A stretch of 32,584 bases of DNA from Serpens sp964410065 (GCA_964410065.1 CAYPFO010000036.1:1-32584), one strand, 5' to 3'. Counted from the first letter of the stretch, positions 7,910 through 15,156 are shown. Notes: a model not told the origin generated them from the letters alone. A program made the numbers and translations.

Positions 7910-8467
7910 CTATTCATCCCGGCCTTCGAGCATGGTGCGCTTGAGAATGACATACAGCGCACCGCAGCCCCCGTGCCTTGGCAGGCAGGAAGTGAAACCC
8001 AGTATCTGCGGATGCTGGCGCAGCCAGGTATTCACATGGCTCTTGATCAACGGGCGCTTGCCATCCAGCCGGGCGGCTTTGCCGTGGGTCACACGCACAC
8101 AGCGGATTTCCAGCCGGGCGGCTTCGGTGAGGAAGTCCCAAAGAATCTCGCGGGCCTTTTCAACCGTCATGCCATGCAGGTCCAGGCTACCTTCGAAGGG
8201 AATCTGTCCTGCCTTGAGCTTGCGCATCTGGCCTTCCTGGACGCCGTCGCGCGCCCAGTAGAGTTCATCCTCGGCGCCGACATCGATGACGAACTGATCG
8301 GACAGGCCGTCCACTTTGACGGCGTCGGTGCGTTGGGTAGCATTCTCTCGGCGATGAACGATCTGCTGGCGATCGGTCTTGGGTTTGCCGGTTTCGGCCT
8401 GGTCCACCTGAATGCGGCGGACACCGCGCATCTGCGTTTGGAACAGGGAAAAATCGTCGTCTTGCAT
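7910..8467 (-). CDS. Smr-domain protein
   Basis: 185 residues. The first ~85 are charged and probably flexible (RENATQRTDAVKVDGL...). The C-terminal half is a Smr domain: SLDLHGMTVEKAREILWDFL (about 94-113, with the defining LDLHG motif), RCVRVTHGKA near 122, and HGGCGALYVILKR at the end, corresponding to the TGxG-type loop. Smr domains act as endonucleases on branched DNA or on RNA. A stand-alone bacterial protein of this layout resembles E. coli YdaL/SmrB; SmrB cleaves mRNA at collided ribosomes, but assignment to that subgroup is an inference. A strong AGGAGGT lies 6 nt before the ATG. folE lies 132 bp downstream in the same orientation; the spacer carries a CTGCAAG-type repeat around 7832. 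Confidence 0.88.
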   Translation of the reverse strand: MQDDDFSLFQTQMRGVRRIQVDQAETGKPKTDRQQIVHRRENATQRTDAVKVDGLSDQFVIDVGAEDELYWARDGVQEGQMRKLKAGQIPFEGSLDLHGMTVEKAREILWDFLTEAARLEIRCVRVTHGKAARLDGKRPLIKSHVNTWLRQHPQILGFTSCLPRHGGCGALYVILKRTMLEGRDE

Positions 8468-8511
8468 GTGACCTCCTGAGGGAGGCTAGTGTACCGGAGG
8501 CGATGCCAAGT

Positions 8512-8832
8512 TCAGTCGCGCTTTTTCATCAGATGAGGCGAGAGGCTCAAGCCTTCCTTGAAACGCAACCGTTGGCGGCAGCGTCGCCAGATAGCGACGC
8601 CCAGCGCCAGCAGCAACAGGCCGACGATCAGCAGGCCCCATGCATCGCCGTTGCTGTCGTTGAGGGCGCCAAGCGCGGGAGGCCGGCCCAGTAACGTCGC
8701 AGCACCGGCCATGGCGAGCAAGATGCCGAAGGCCGCAAACAGACCGCCGAACAGGCCGCCGAGACGCCAGCTCCAGAGGCGAGGACGGCGCGGGCGAACA
8801 CTTTTGGCGGTGAACCTCTCGGAAAATTTCAT
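8512..8832 (-). CDS. Small two-TM membrane protein of unknown function
   Basis: 106 residues. A basic N terminus (KSVRPRRPRLWSWR) is followed by a glycine-rich transmembrane segment (about 26-47, GGLFGGLFAAFGILLAMAGAATLL), a short loop, a second transmembrane segment (about 65-81, WGLLIVGLLLLALGVAIW) and a very basic tail (RRCRQRLRFK). The positive-inside rule puts both ends in the cytoplasm. CAGGAG lies 8 nt before the ATG, supporting a real gene. I do not recognise a family. It lies 44 bp upstream of smr in the same orientation and may be co-transcribed. Confidence 0.65.
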   Translation of the reverse strand: MKFSERFTAKSVRPRRPRLWSWRLGGLFGGLFAAFGILLAMAGAATLLGRPPALGALNDSNGDAWGLLIVGLLLLALGVAIWRRCRQRLRFKEGLSLSPHLMKKRD

Positions 8833-8921
8833 CCGGTTTTGCTCCTGAAAATCGACGAGGCTATGGCCCGCATGCTCTCTGAAGGTTCCCGGCGACGCTC
8901 TGTTGCGCCCAGCTGCGGCGG

Positions 8922-9518
8922 TTACATCACCGCTTGGGCGTTCGGAACCACCATGGCGAAATTGTCGGCCAGGGCCGCCATCTCTACGCGATGCAGTTGA
9001 TCCGCGCTCAGCGTGCCACCCTCATTGAGTGGGATGTCGCGAGTAGCGCAGGCCGCGTCCACCAATGTGCAACGATAACCATAGTCCTTGGCCGCTCGCA
9101 CGGTGGTGCTCACGCTGGAATGGGTCATGAAGCCGCAGACGATCAGCTCGAGATGACCCAGGGCGATCAGCGTGTCATTCAGTTCGGTGCCGGCGAAGGC
9201 GTTGGGCAGCCGCTTTTCCACGACCAGTTCGTTAGGCAGTGGGGCCAGTTCGGGAAGAAAGTGGCCGCGCCGGGTTTGCGGATCAAGGAAGCTGCCCGGG
9301 GCACCAAGGTGACGCACGAAGACGATGGGCCTGTTCTGGGCGCGGGCCGCGCTCAGCAATTGAGCAATCTCCGCCATAGCCGGTGCCAGCCCCGGCAGAG
9401 CCAGGACACCGCTGCGGTACTCTTCCTGGGCATCGATAATCAGTAGCGTAGCGTTGCCCAGCATGGCGGGGGCATAGCCACGGCCGCTGAGTTGAAGCAT
9501 GGTTTGCAGCTGGGACAT
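8922..9518 (-). CDS. Isochorismatase-like cysteine-hydrolase-fold protein with Ser at the Cys position
   Basis: 198 residues from the ATG at 9518, preceded by AGGAATTT; a start ten codons further upstream is possible but lacks a better ribosome-binding site. The fold is clear: TLLIIDAQEEY (Asp29), VEKRLPNAFAGTEL (Lys102), and VCGFMTHSSVSTTVRAAKDYGY (about 127-148). In most isochorismatase, nicotinamidase and hydrolase relatives the T-x-x-C-V motif holds the nucleophile Cys; here it is Ser135. The Asp and Lys partners are kept. The chemistry is therefore uncertain: a serine nucleophile, a non-covalent mechanism as in PhzD-type isochorismatases, or a lost activity. The gene stands alone, divergent from prmB. 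Confidence 0.85.
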   Translation of the reverse strand: MSQLQTMLQLSGRGYAPAMLGNATLLIIDAQEEYRSGVLALPGLAPAMAEIAQLLSAARAQNRPIVFVRHLGAPGSFLDPQTRRGHFLPELAPLPNELVVEKRLPNAFAGTELNDTLIALGHLELIVCGFMTHSSVSTTVRAAKDYGYRCTLVDAACATRDIPLNEGGTLSADQLHRVEMAALADNFAMVVPNAQAVM

Positions 9519-9696
9519 GACGAAATTCCTGAACGCGATGTGGCGCATTGTCGCCGCTTGAGGCGCTGTTGTGAAATGCGGTTAACGGCGCAGTGTGCCG
9601 TGATGTCATTTTGGCGTCAAAAAGATCAACGATAGTGGGGCGGTGGAGTCAGGCTTCGGCTAAACTACCGCGCCCATTTTAGTCGGAGAAATTGCC

Positions 9697-10617
9697 GTGT
9701 CTGCTCTACCCACTCGCCTACGCAGTCTGCGCGATTATATCCGCTGGGCGGTTAGTCGTTTCCAGGCCGAGAATCTGTTTTACGGCCATGGTGCTGACAA
9801 TGCCTGGGATGAGGCGCGGCAGCTGGTGCTTGGCGCTCTGCATCTGCCTTATGAAATTGCCGACAGCTACCTGGATTGCCGTCTGGAAGAGGAAGAGGGC
9901 CAGTTGCTGCATGCCCTGATCCAGCGCCGCGTGGTTGAGCGCGTTCCGACGGCTTATCTGCTGGGGGAGGCCTGGTTTTACGGCTTGCCGTTCGTGGTCG
10001 ATGAGCGGGTGCTGATCCCGCGTTCGCCCATCGCCGAACTGATTGCTCAAGAGTTCGAGCCCTGGCTGCCGGCCGTTCCGGCGCGCATTTTGGATTTGTG
10101 CACCGGTTCCGGGTGCATTGGCATCGCCTGCGCCACGGCCTTTCCCCAGGCTGAGGTAGTGCTCAGCGATCTGTCTTTCGCGGCCCTTGAAGTGGCCAAC
10201 CTGAACATCGAGCGACATGGTCTGGAAGAGCGGGTCTACACCGTTCAGGGCGATGGTTTCGAGGGGCTGCCCAAGCAGCGTTTCGATCTGATCGTGTCTA
10301 ACCCGCCGTATGTGGACGCCGAAGACTTCGCCGACATGCCCGCCGAATATCATCATGAGCCGGCCCTGGGCCTGGCCTGCGGCGATGATGGCCTGGACCT
10401 GGTGCGGCGCATGCTCGCCGAAGCGGCAGATCACTTGACCGAGCAGGGAATTCTGGTGGTCGAGGTAGGTAACAGCCAGGTGCACGTCGAGGCGTTGTAT
10501 CCCGAAGTGGACTTCACCTGGATGGAGTTCGAGTACGGCGGTCATGGCGTCTTCCTGCTCGCCGCCGCGCAATGCCGCGAACACCAGGAATTGTTCCGCC
10601 GTCGCTTGCGCGGGTGA
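9697..10617 (+). CDS. prmB: Ribosomal protein uL3 N5-glutamine methyltransferase PrmB
   Basis: 306 residues. S-adenosylmethionine-dependent methylation of the conserved glutamine of ribosomal protein uL3. The start is GTG at 9697 preceded by GGAGAA. An N-terminal helical recognition domain (FYGHGADNAWDEA) leads to the linker VPTAYLLGEAWFYGLPFVVDERVLIPRSPIAELI, diagnostic of the HemK/PrmB family. SAM motif I is ILDLCTGSGCIGIACA (about 130-145), an acidic second strand follows (VVLSDLS), and the catalytic motif is NPPYVDAED (about 206-214). Together they identify PrmB rather than PrmC. It ends beside a REPIN-like element and the convergent duplicated locus. Confidence 0.95.
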   Translation: MSALPTRLRSLRDYIRWAVSRFQAENLFYGHGADNAWDEARQLVLGALHLPYEIADSYLDCRLEEEEGQLLHALIQRRVVERVPTAYLLGEAWFYGLPFVVDERVLIPRSPIAELIAQEFEPWLPAVPARILDLCTGSGCIGIACATAFPQAEVVLSDLSFAALEVANLNIERHGLEERVYTVQGDGFEGLPKQRFDLIVSNPPYVDAEDFADMPAEYHHEPALGLACGDDGLDLVRRMLAEAADHLTEQGILVVEVGNSQVHVEALYPEVDFTWMEFEYGGHGVFLLAAAQCREHQELFRRRLRG

Positions 10618-10646
10618 TCCAGGATCGGACCCGGTACGCATTTTGG

Positions 10647-10717
10647 GGGGTGGACAACCGCTGTGTGCTGTCCACCGAGCGGCGCATGGTGGATGTAAAA
10701 AGCGACATCCACCCTAC
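10647..10717. repeat. REPIN-like element, family 1, copy 2
   Basis: GGGTGGACAACCGC...CTGTCCACC forms the left hairpin and GGTGGATGTAAA...CGACATCCACCCTAC the right one. It starts about 30 bp after the prmB stop, in the space between convergent genes. It is the best preserved second hairpin of the forward-oriented copies. Confidence 0.8.
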
Positions 10718-10779
10718 AATATGGCAATCAGCCTGGCGCACCGCTGGCGGGCTGGCCGGGATACGTAGTCGATCCAGTG

Positions 10780-10851
10780 CGTAGGGTGGACAACCGCTGT
10801 GTGTTGTCCACCGAAGGGCGCCTTGGGTGGATGTAAACGCGACATCTACCC
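10780..10851. repeat. REPIN-like element, family 1, copy 3
   Basis: CGTAGGGTGGACAACC...GTTGTCCACC is followed by GGTGGATGTAAACGCGACATCTACCC. It forms the left edge of the first unit of the 327-bp duplication and is identical to copy 4. Confidence 0.8.
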
Positions 10852-10877
10852 GCAACAACTTGAAGCGCAGGCGCGTC

Positions 10878-11105
10878 TCAGCGCGTCGCGATCCAGATCA
10901 GCAGGCCGGCTTGAAACAGGGCGAAGGCCACCAGGCAGGTGACGGTGAAGCGCAGACCGCTGTCCTCGCGCTTCAGCCAGGTGATGCGTTCTTCCTGCTT
11001 GCGCAGGATGGCGTCCTGGTCACGCATCTGCTGGTCGGCTTGTTCCAGCATGCTGGCCGCATCGAGGGTGTCGATGACCTGCACCTTCTCGGGGTTCCAC
11101 TCAGT
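10878..11105 (-). pseudogene. Duplicated 3' fragment of the downstream membrane-protein gene
   Basis: This encodes the C-terminal ~75 residues (from TEWNPEKVQVIDTL through the coiled coil and the transmembrane anchor to WIATR) of the protein at 11205-11987. It is left as a headless copy by the tandem duplication. An open frame reaches 11138 through the REPIN-like element, but the only ATG lies in repeat sequence with no credible ribosome-binding site. It is unlikely to be expressed as a functional protein, though transcripts reading past the intact gene would traverse it. Confidence 0.8.
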
Positions 11106-11106
11106 G

Positions 11107-11178
11107 CGTAGGGTGGACAACCGCTGTGTGTTGTCCACCGAAGGGCGCCTTGGGTGGATGTAAACGCGACATCTACCC
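11107..11178. repeat. REPIN-like element, family 1, copy 4
   Basis: Same sequence as copy 3, lying at the junction of the two tandem units. It ends 26 bp past the stop codon of the intact gene at 11205-11987, on that gene's downstream side. Confidence 0.8.
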
Positions 11179-11204
11179 GCAACAACTTGAAGCGCAGGCG
11201 CGTC

Positions 11205-11987
11205 TCAGCGCGTCGCGATCCAGATCAGCAGGCCGGCTTGAAACAGGGCGAAGGCCACCAGGCAGGTGACGGTGAAGCGCAGACCGCTGTCCTCGCGCTT
11301 CAGCCAGGTGATGCGTTCTTCCTGCTTGCGCAGGATGGCGTCCTGGTCACGCATCTGCTGGTCGGCTTGTTCCAGCATGCTGGCCGCATCGAGGGTGTCG
11401 ATGACCTGCACCTTCTCGGGGTTCCACTCAGTCAACAGGTTGCTCACCCGCGGCGCGCCGAAATGGGCCTTGAGATGGCCCTCGTCCGGGTACGCCACCT
11501 CGAAGCCCTGTCCGCGCAGGGCATGATCGCGGCGTAGCCGGGCATCCTCGCTGAGCAGGTTCTTGTTGGGCAGGTCGCCGCCCTGAACCTGATAATGCGA
11601 CCATTTCCCCTGTGCCCAGTCGATGCCCTGGGCCAACAGAAAGCGACCCAGGCCACGATTGGGCGGGTCGATCTGTAGGCCGGCGTCCGGCGCGAAGCGG
11701 ACCTCCTTCTGCTCATGGTCGACCCAGACATCCAGCTGGTTGTGGCCGTTGCGCACCGAATGCCCGGGTAGGTCGACGCGCAAGCGCAACAGACTTTCCT
11801 TGGGGCTGTTGCGCTCCAGGCGGGAATATTGGGCAAAGCGCAGCGGGCGCACACCGGTGGCGCGATCGACAGGCTGCGGAAACAGGCGCAGCAGACGATA
11901 GGGTGCCGGAGCCAGGTTGGCCCAGGGGTGTGCTTGCGGCTGTGCCTCTTGCTCAGGGGCTTGGGATTCGGGAGGTGTTTCGGTCAT
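11205..11987 (-). CDS. Conserved Pseudomonas protein with coiled coil and C-terminal membrane anchor
   Basis: 260 residues from the ATG at 11987; an in-frame GTG at 11999 is an alternative, and neither has a strong ribosome-binding site. The N terminus is acidic and Pro/Gln-rich (ETPPESQAPEQEAQPQ). The middle (about 25-180) is soluble, with LRFAQYSRLERNSPKESLLRLRVDLPGH and RGLGRFLLAQGIDWAQGKW segments. Residues ~195-228 (AASMLEQADQQMRDQDAILR...) look like a coiled coil. The last ~20 form a transmembrane helix (FTVTCLVAFALFQAGLLIWI) ending in ATR, so it is probably tail-anchored to the inner membrane, facing the cytoplasm. Position between prmB and aroC matches PA1679 of P. aeruginosa (recalled). 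No function is known to me. The 3' 228 bp are duplicated downstream. Confidence 0.8.
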   Translation of the reverse strand: MTETPPESQAPEQEAQPQAHPWANLAPAPYRLLRLFPQPVDRATGVRPLRFAQYSRLERNSPKESLLRLRVDLPGHSVRNGHNQLDVWVDHEQKEVRFAPDAGLQIDPPNRGLGRFLLAQGIDWAQGKWSHYQVQGGDLPNKNLLSEDARLRRDHALRGQGFEVAYPDEGHLKAHFGAPRVSNLLTEWNPEKVQVIDTLDAASMLEQADQQMRDQDAILRKQEERITWLKREDSGLRFTVTCLVAFALFQAGLLIWIATR

Positions 11988-12093
11988 CAGGGGGTCCACG
12001 GACTGTCTGCCAAGGAGTTATCGGCTGCAATTCCGGTCTCTGCAGTCTGTTATTGCGGATAACTGATGAGTCGCTCACGTTTTCATCGGTCCG

Positions 12094-12109
12094 CGCCGGC
12101 TTGCCGGCG
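12094..12109. repeat. REP-like hairpin upstream of aroC
   Basis: Perfect inverted repeat CGCCGGC-TT-GCCGGCG in the 210-bp divergent spacer before aroC. It is similar in layout to 2453-2466. It lies about 46 bp upstream of the putative aroC -10 element. Confidence 0.45.
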
Positions 12110-12130
12110 GGTGCACAGCCTACCGTAAAC

Positions 12131-12160
12131 GGCGAATCTCGATCACCGCTCAGGTATACT
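12131..12160 (+). promoter_or_regulatory. Putative aroC promoter
   Basis: TATACT (12155-12160) is a near-consensus -10 box, 38 bp before the aroC ATG. The region 17 bp upstream is a poor -35 match, so this is a sequence-only suggestion. Confidence 0.4.
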
Positions 12161-12197
12161 GCCGGCCTTTTTCAAGGCTGATCGCGGAGCTTCCTGC

Positions 12198-13289
12198 ATG
12201 TCCGGCAATACCTACGGCAAGCTGTTCACCGTCACCACCGCCGGCGAAAGCCACGGCCCGGCGCTGGTCGCCATCGTCGATGGCTGCCCACCGGGGCTGG
12301 AGCTGAGTCTGGATGACCTGCAGCGTGATCTGGATCGCCGCAAGCCGGGCACCAGTCGGCACACTACCCAGCGCCAGGAAGCCGACGAGGTGGAAATCCT
12401 CTCTGGCGTATTCGAGGGCAAGACCACCGGCTGCCCGATTGGTCTGCTGATTCGCAACACCGATCAGAAATCCAAGGACTACTCGGCGATCAAGGATCTG
12501 TTCCGCCCGGCCCACGCGGATTACACCTACCACCACAAGTATGGTGTGCGCGACTACCGGGGCGGCGGTCGCAGCTCGGCACGTGAAACCGCCATGCGCG
12601 TGGCAGCAGGCGCGATTGCCAAGAAGTATTTGGCGACTTTGGGCATCCAGGTGCGCGGCTATATGAGCCAACTGGGGCCCATCGAAATCCCCTTCAAGAC
12701 CTGGGACAGTGTCGAGCACAACGCTTTCTTCAGTCCGGACCCGGCCAAAGTGGCGGAGTTGGAGGCGTATATGGATCAGCTGCGCCGCGACCAGGATTCG
12801 GTCGGCGCGAAGATCACCGTGGTCGCCGAGGGCGTGCCGCCGGGCCTGGGCGAGCCGATCTTCGACCGACTGGACGCCGAGCTGGCCCATGCGCTGATGA
12901 GCATCAACGCGGTCAAGGGTGTGGAAATTGGCGCGGGGTTTGCCAGCGTCGCCCAGCGCGGCACCGAGCACCGTGACGAGCTGACGCCCGAAGGCTTCCT
13001 GAGCAATAACGCCGGCGGCATTCTGGGTGGCATTTCCTCGGGCCAGGCGATCATTGCGCACCTGGCGCTCAAGCCCACGTCGAGCATCACCACGCCAGGG
13101 CGTTCCATTGATGTGGACGGCAACCCGGTGGATGTGGTGACCAAGGGCCGCCACGATCCTTGCGTCGGCATTCGCGCCACGCCCATCGCCGAGGCGATGA
13201 TGGCCATCGTGCTGATGGATCACCTGCTGCGTCATCGCGGCCAGAACGCCGACGTGCAGGTGAATACGCCGGTGTTGCCGCAGCTATAA
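12198..13289 (+). CDS. aroC: Chorismate synthase AroC
   Basis: 363 residues. Converts EPSP to chorismate using reduced FMN as catalyst; last step of the shikimate pathway. All three family signatures are present: GESHGPALVAIVDGCPPGLELS (about 17-38), the GGGRSSARETAMRVAAGAIAKK segment near 124 with FMN-contacting residues, and RATPIAEAMMAIVLMDHLLRHR near the C terminus (about 326-347). RHDPCVGIR precedes the last. GGAG lies 8 nt before the ATG. Divergent from the 11205-11987 gene. The stop is followed 10 bp later by a strong palindromic repeat. Confidence 0.97.
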   Translation: MSGNTYGKLFTVTTAGESHGPALVAIVDGCPPGLELSLDDLQRDLDRRKPGTSRHTTQRQEADEVEILSGVFEGKTTGCPIGLLIRNTDQKSKDYSAIKDLFRPAHADYTYHHKYGVRDYRGGGRSSARETAMRVAAGAIAKKYLATLGIQVRGYMSQLGPIEIPFKTWDSVEHNAFFSPDPAKVAELEAYMDQLRRDQDSVGAKITVVAEGVPPGLGEPIFDRLDAELAHALMSINAVKGVEIGAGFASVAQRGTEHRDELTPEGFLSNNAGGILGGISSGQAIIAHLALKPTSSITTPGRSIDVDGNPVDVVTKGRHDPCVGIRATPIAEAMMAIVLMDHLLRHRGQNADVQVNTPVLPQL

Positions 13290-13298
13290 GGTTCCGTA

Positions 13299-13368
13299 CG
13301 TAGGCTGGGTTGAGCGCAGCGATACCCAGCAGCGCCTGTCGGCTTTCGCTGCGCTCAACCCACCTACG
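13299..13368. repeat. REPIN-like palindromic element, family 2
   Basis: CGTAGGCTGGGTTGAGCGC... on the left is complementary, with a one-base bulge, to ...GCGCTCAACCCACCTACG on the right. The arms are about 22 bp and enclose a second short pair, GATACCCAGC and GCCTGTC-type loop sequence. It fills almost the whole aroC-MFS spacer and ends 9 nt before the MFS start codon. Ends are again GTAG/CTAC, but the internal sequence is unrelated to family 1. Confidence 0.75.
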
Positions 13369-13377
13369 ATGTGAACC

Positions 13378-14535
13378 ATGTCTCCTGCCTTGCCTTACTG
13401 GCGCCTTTCCTCGTTCTATTTCTGCTATTTCGCCCTGCTGGGCGGCACGGCGCCCTTTTTTGCGCTGTATTTCGACCATCTGGGATTTTCCCCGGCGCGT
13501 ATCGGTGAGCTGATCGCCATTCCCATGCTGATGCGCTTCGTGGCGCCCAACCTGTGGGGCTGGCTGGGCGATGTCACCGGACGGCGTCTGCTCATCGTGC
13601 GTCTCGGTGCGTTCTGCACGCTGTTGTCCTTCGCGTTGATTTTCGTGGCCCAGAGTTACGCCTGGCTGGCGCTGGTGATGGCGCTGCATGCGTTCTTCTG
13701 GCATGCGGTATTGCCGCAGTTCGAGGTCATCACCCTGGCGCATTTGCGCGAGCGATCGGCGCGTTACAGCCAGATTCGCCTGTGGGGCAGCATTGGCTTC
13801 ATTGTTACCGTGGTGGGTTTGGGCCGGCTGTTCGAAGAGGTCAGCCTGGCGGCATATCCGGTGGCACTGCTGGTGATCATGGGCGGCATCGTGGTCGCCA
13901 GCCTGTGGGTGCCCAACGCTCAGCCCGAGCAGCCAGCCGATGTGGTCGGGCAGGGCGGCTTTCTACGTCAATTGCGCCGACCGGGCGTGCTGGCGTTCTT
14001 CGGTTGCGTGGCGCTGATGCAGCTGTCCCACGGCCCTTATTACACCTTTCTGAGCATTCACCTCGAAGCGCTCGGCTATGCGCGCGGCATCATCGGCCTG
14101 CTCTGGGCCTTGGGCGTGGTGGCGGAGATTCTGCTGTTTCTCGGCATGGCGCGGATTCTCGAGCGTTTCTCGCTGCGCCGCGTGCTGATCGCCAGCTTTT
14201 TGCTGGCCGCGCTGCGCTGGCTGCTGCTCGGTTACTTGGCCGAGCAATGGGCGGTACTGCTGTTCGCGCAGGTGCTGCACGCGGCAACCTTCGGCAGTTT
14301 TCATGCTGCCGCGATTCATTTCGTGCAGCGCAGCTTCGGCGCGCGCCAACAAGGGCAGGGGCAGGCGTTGTATGCCACCTTGTCCGGGGTTGGCGGGGCC
14401 TTCGGTGCGCTGTATGCCGGCTACAGCTGGAACAGCTTGGGCGCGGGGATGACCTTCACTCTGGCCAGTCTGGCCGCACTGCTCGCAGCGGGTATCATGA
14501 CCGTCCGCTTGCAGGAAACCGCGACGCACAATTAG
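13378..14535 (+). CDS. Major facilitator superfamily permease (MFS_1-like, HcaT/PPP family)
   Basis: 385 residues with about twelve transmembrane helices. SFYFCYFALLGGTAPFFALYFDHLGFSPARIGEL is the typical first helix and loop of the LacY-like MFS_1_like group that includes E. coli HcaT. WGWLGDVTGRRLLIV (about 60-74) is the cytoplasmic loop 2-3 motif A. Helices are symmetrical around a central loop at about 180-200 (NAQPEQPADVVGQGG). The substrate cannot be read from sequence. The same gene follows aroC in P. aeruginosa (PA1682, recalled). No Shine-Dalgarno is visible, because a palindromic repeat occupies the upstream sequence to within 9 nt of the ATG; its hairpin could limit translation. 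Confidence 0.88.
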   Translation: MSPALPYWRLSSFYFCYFALLGGTAPFFALYFDHLGFSPARIGELIAIPMLMRFVAPNLWGWLGDVTGRRLLIVRLGAFCTLLSFALIFVAQSYAWLALVMALHAFFWHAVLPQFEVITLAHLRERSARYSQIRLWGSIGFIVTVVGLGRLFEEVSLAAYPVALLVIMGGIVVASLWVPNAQPEQPADVVGQGGFLRQLRRPGVLAFFGCVALMQLSHGPYYTFLSIHLEALGYARGIIGLLWALGVVAEILLFLGMARILERFSLRRVLIASFLLAALRWLLLGYLAEQWAVLLFAQVLHAATFGSFHAAAIHFVQRSFGARQQGQGQALYATLSGVGGAFGALYAGYSWNSLGAGMTFTLASLAALLAAGIMTVRLQETATHN

Positions 14536-14579
14536 CGCGGCCGCGCGGATCATTACTGCGGTCGGTTTTTTTACCGGCC
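14535..14579 (+). terminator. Possible terminator/leader structure between MFS gene and mtnD-like gene
   Basis: A 12-bp palindrome GCGCGGCCGCGC (14535-14546) begins at the MFS stop. It is followed by GGTCGGT-TTTTTT-ACCGGCC (14560-14579), a 6-of-7 inverted repeat with a T-run loop. The T run could serve as the tail of an upstream stem. Weak evidence. Confidence 0.35.
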
Positions 14580-14603
14580 CGTAGCATTAAAAAGAGAGTT
14601 CCA

Positions 14604-15143
14604 ATGAGCATTCTGAGCGTTTACGACCAATCCCGCCCCGAGCAGCCCAACAAGGTGCTGACCTATCTTGAGGACATCGTTTCCACTCTCGCAACGGTCG
14701 GGGTGCGGGTTGAGCGCTGGGCCGCCAGTGCGCCGCTGCAAGCGGACGCCGGGCAGGACGAGGTGATGGCTGCCTACCGCGCCGATCTCGATCGGCTGAT
14801 TGCGCAAGGCGGCTATGGCAAAGCCGAGTTGTTCGCTGTCGACCGGGATACCCCCGAAATAGACGCCCTGCGTGCCCGCTTACTGCAAGAGCACCGCTAC
14901 GCGGAAGACAAGGCGTTTTTCTTTGTGGCCGGTAGCGGCTTGTTCAACCTGCATGTCGGCGACACGGTGTATGCGCTGCTGTGCGAGAAGAACGATCTGC
15001 TGGTGATGCCGGCGGGCACAGCGCACTGGTTCGACATGGGCGAGAATCCGTATTTCATGACGCTGCGGATGTTCAGCAATGCCGAAGACGGCACGCCAAC
15101 CGGCAACGACATTGCCAGCCGTTTTCCAGGTTTAGAGGACTAG
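14604..15143 (+). CDS. Acireductone dioxygenase (MtnD) homologue with two metal ligands replaced
   Basis: 179 residues, full length for the family. Acireductone dioxygenase is a cupin that binds Fe or Ni and cleaves acireductone in the methionine salvage pathway. The scaffold is obvious: PNKVLTYLEDIVSTLATVGVR, YALLCEKNDLLVMPAGTAHWFDMGENPYF, and the NDIASRFPGLED tail. The family metal motif is EH-x-H-x-x-x-E plus a later His. Here it reads EHRYAEDKAF: His97 is kept, the second His is Tyr99, the Glu is Lys103, and His141 is kept. With two of four ligands gone, normal activity is doubtful. The ATG follows AAAGAGAG. The mtnB and mtnC genes that flank mtnD in P. aeruginosa (recalled PA1683, PA1685) are not found here. 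I withhold the symbol because function is in question. Confidence 0.85.
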   Translation: MSILSVYDQSRPEQPNKVLTYLEDIVSTLATVGVRVERWAASAPLQADAGQDEVMAAYRADLDRLIAQGGYGKAELFAVDRDTPEIDALRARLLQEHRYAEDKAFFFVAGSGLFNLHVGDTVYALLCEKNDLLVMPAGTAHWFDMGENPYFMTLRMFSNAEDGTPTGNDIASRFPGLED

Positions 15144-15156
15144 CAGAGCGGGCCAC

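Larger units (their letters stand above)
10775..11432. repeat. 327-bp perfect tandem duplication
   Basis: Segment 10775-11105 is repeated at 11102-11432 with an offset of exactly 327 bp. By eye I find no mismatch. The two copies share a CAGT at the junction (11102-11105). Flanks diverge immediately outside: C versus T on the left, G versus C on the right. Each copy carries one family-1 REPIN-like element and the 3' 228 bp of the leftward gene at 11205-11987. Confidence 0.9.

Noticed and set aside
9602..9621. TGATGTCA...TGGCGTCA imperfect dyad upstream of prmB
   Set aside because: Only 6 of 8 positions pair and no regulator is suggested; too weak to list as an operator.
10827..11537. Paired 94- and 127-codon rightward frames with identical N termini
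   Set aside because: They are antisense shadows of the duplicated 3' end of the leftward gene; identity reflects the 327-bp duplication, not a gene family.
13554..15143. 529-codon open frame that could suggest a long N-terminal extension of the mtnD-like protein
   Set aside because: The extension is the MFS gene read out of frame. The conserved MtnD N terminus starts at the ATG at 14604 with its own ribosome-binding site.
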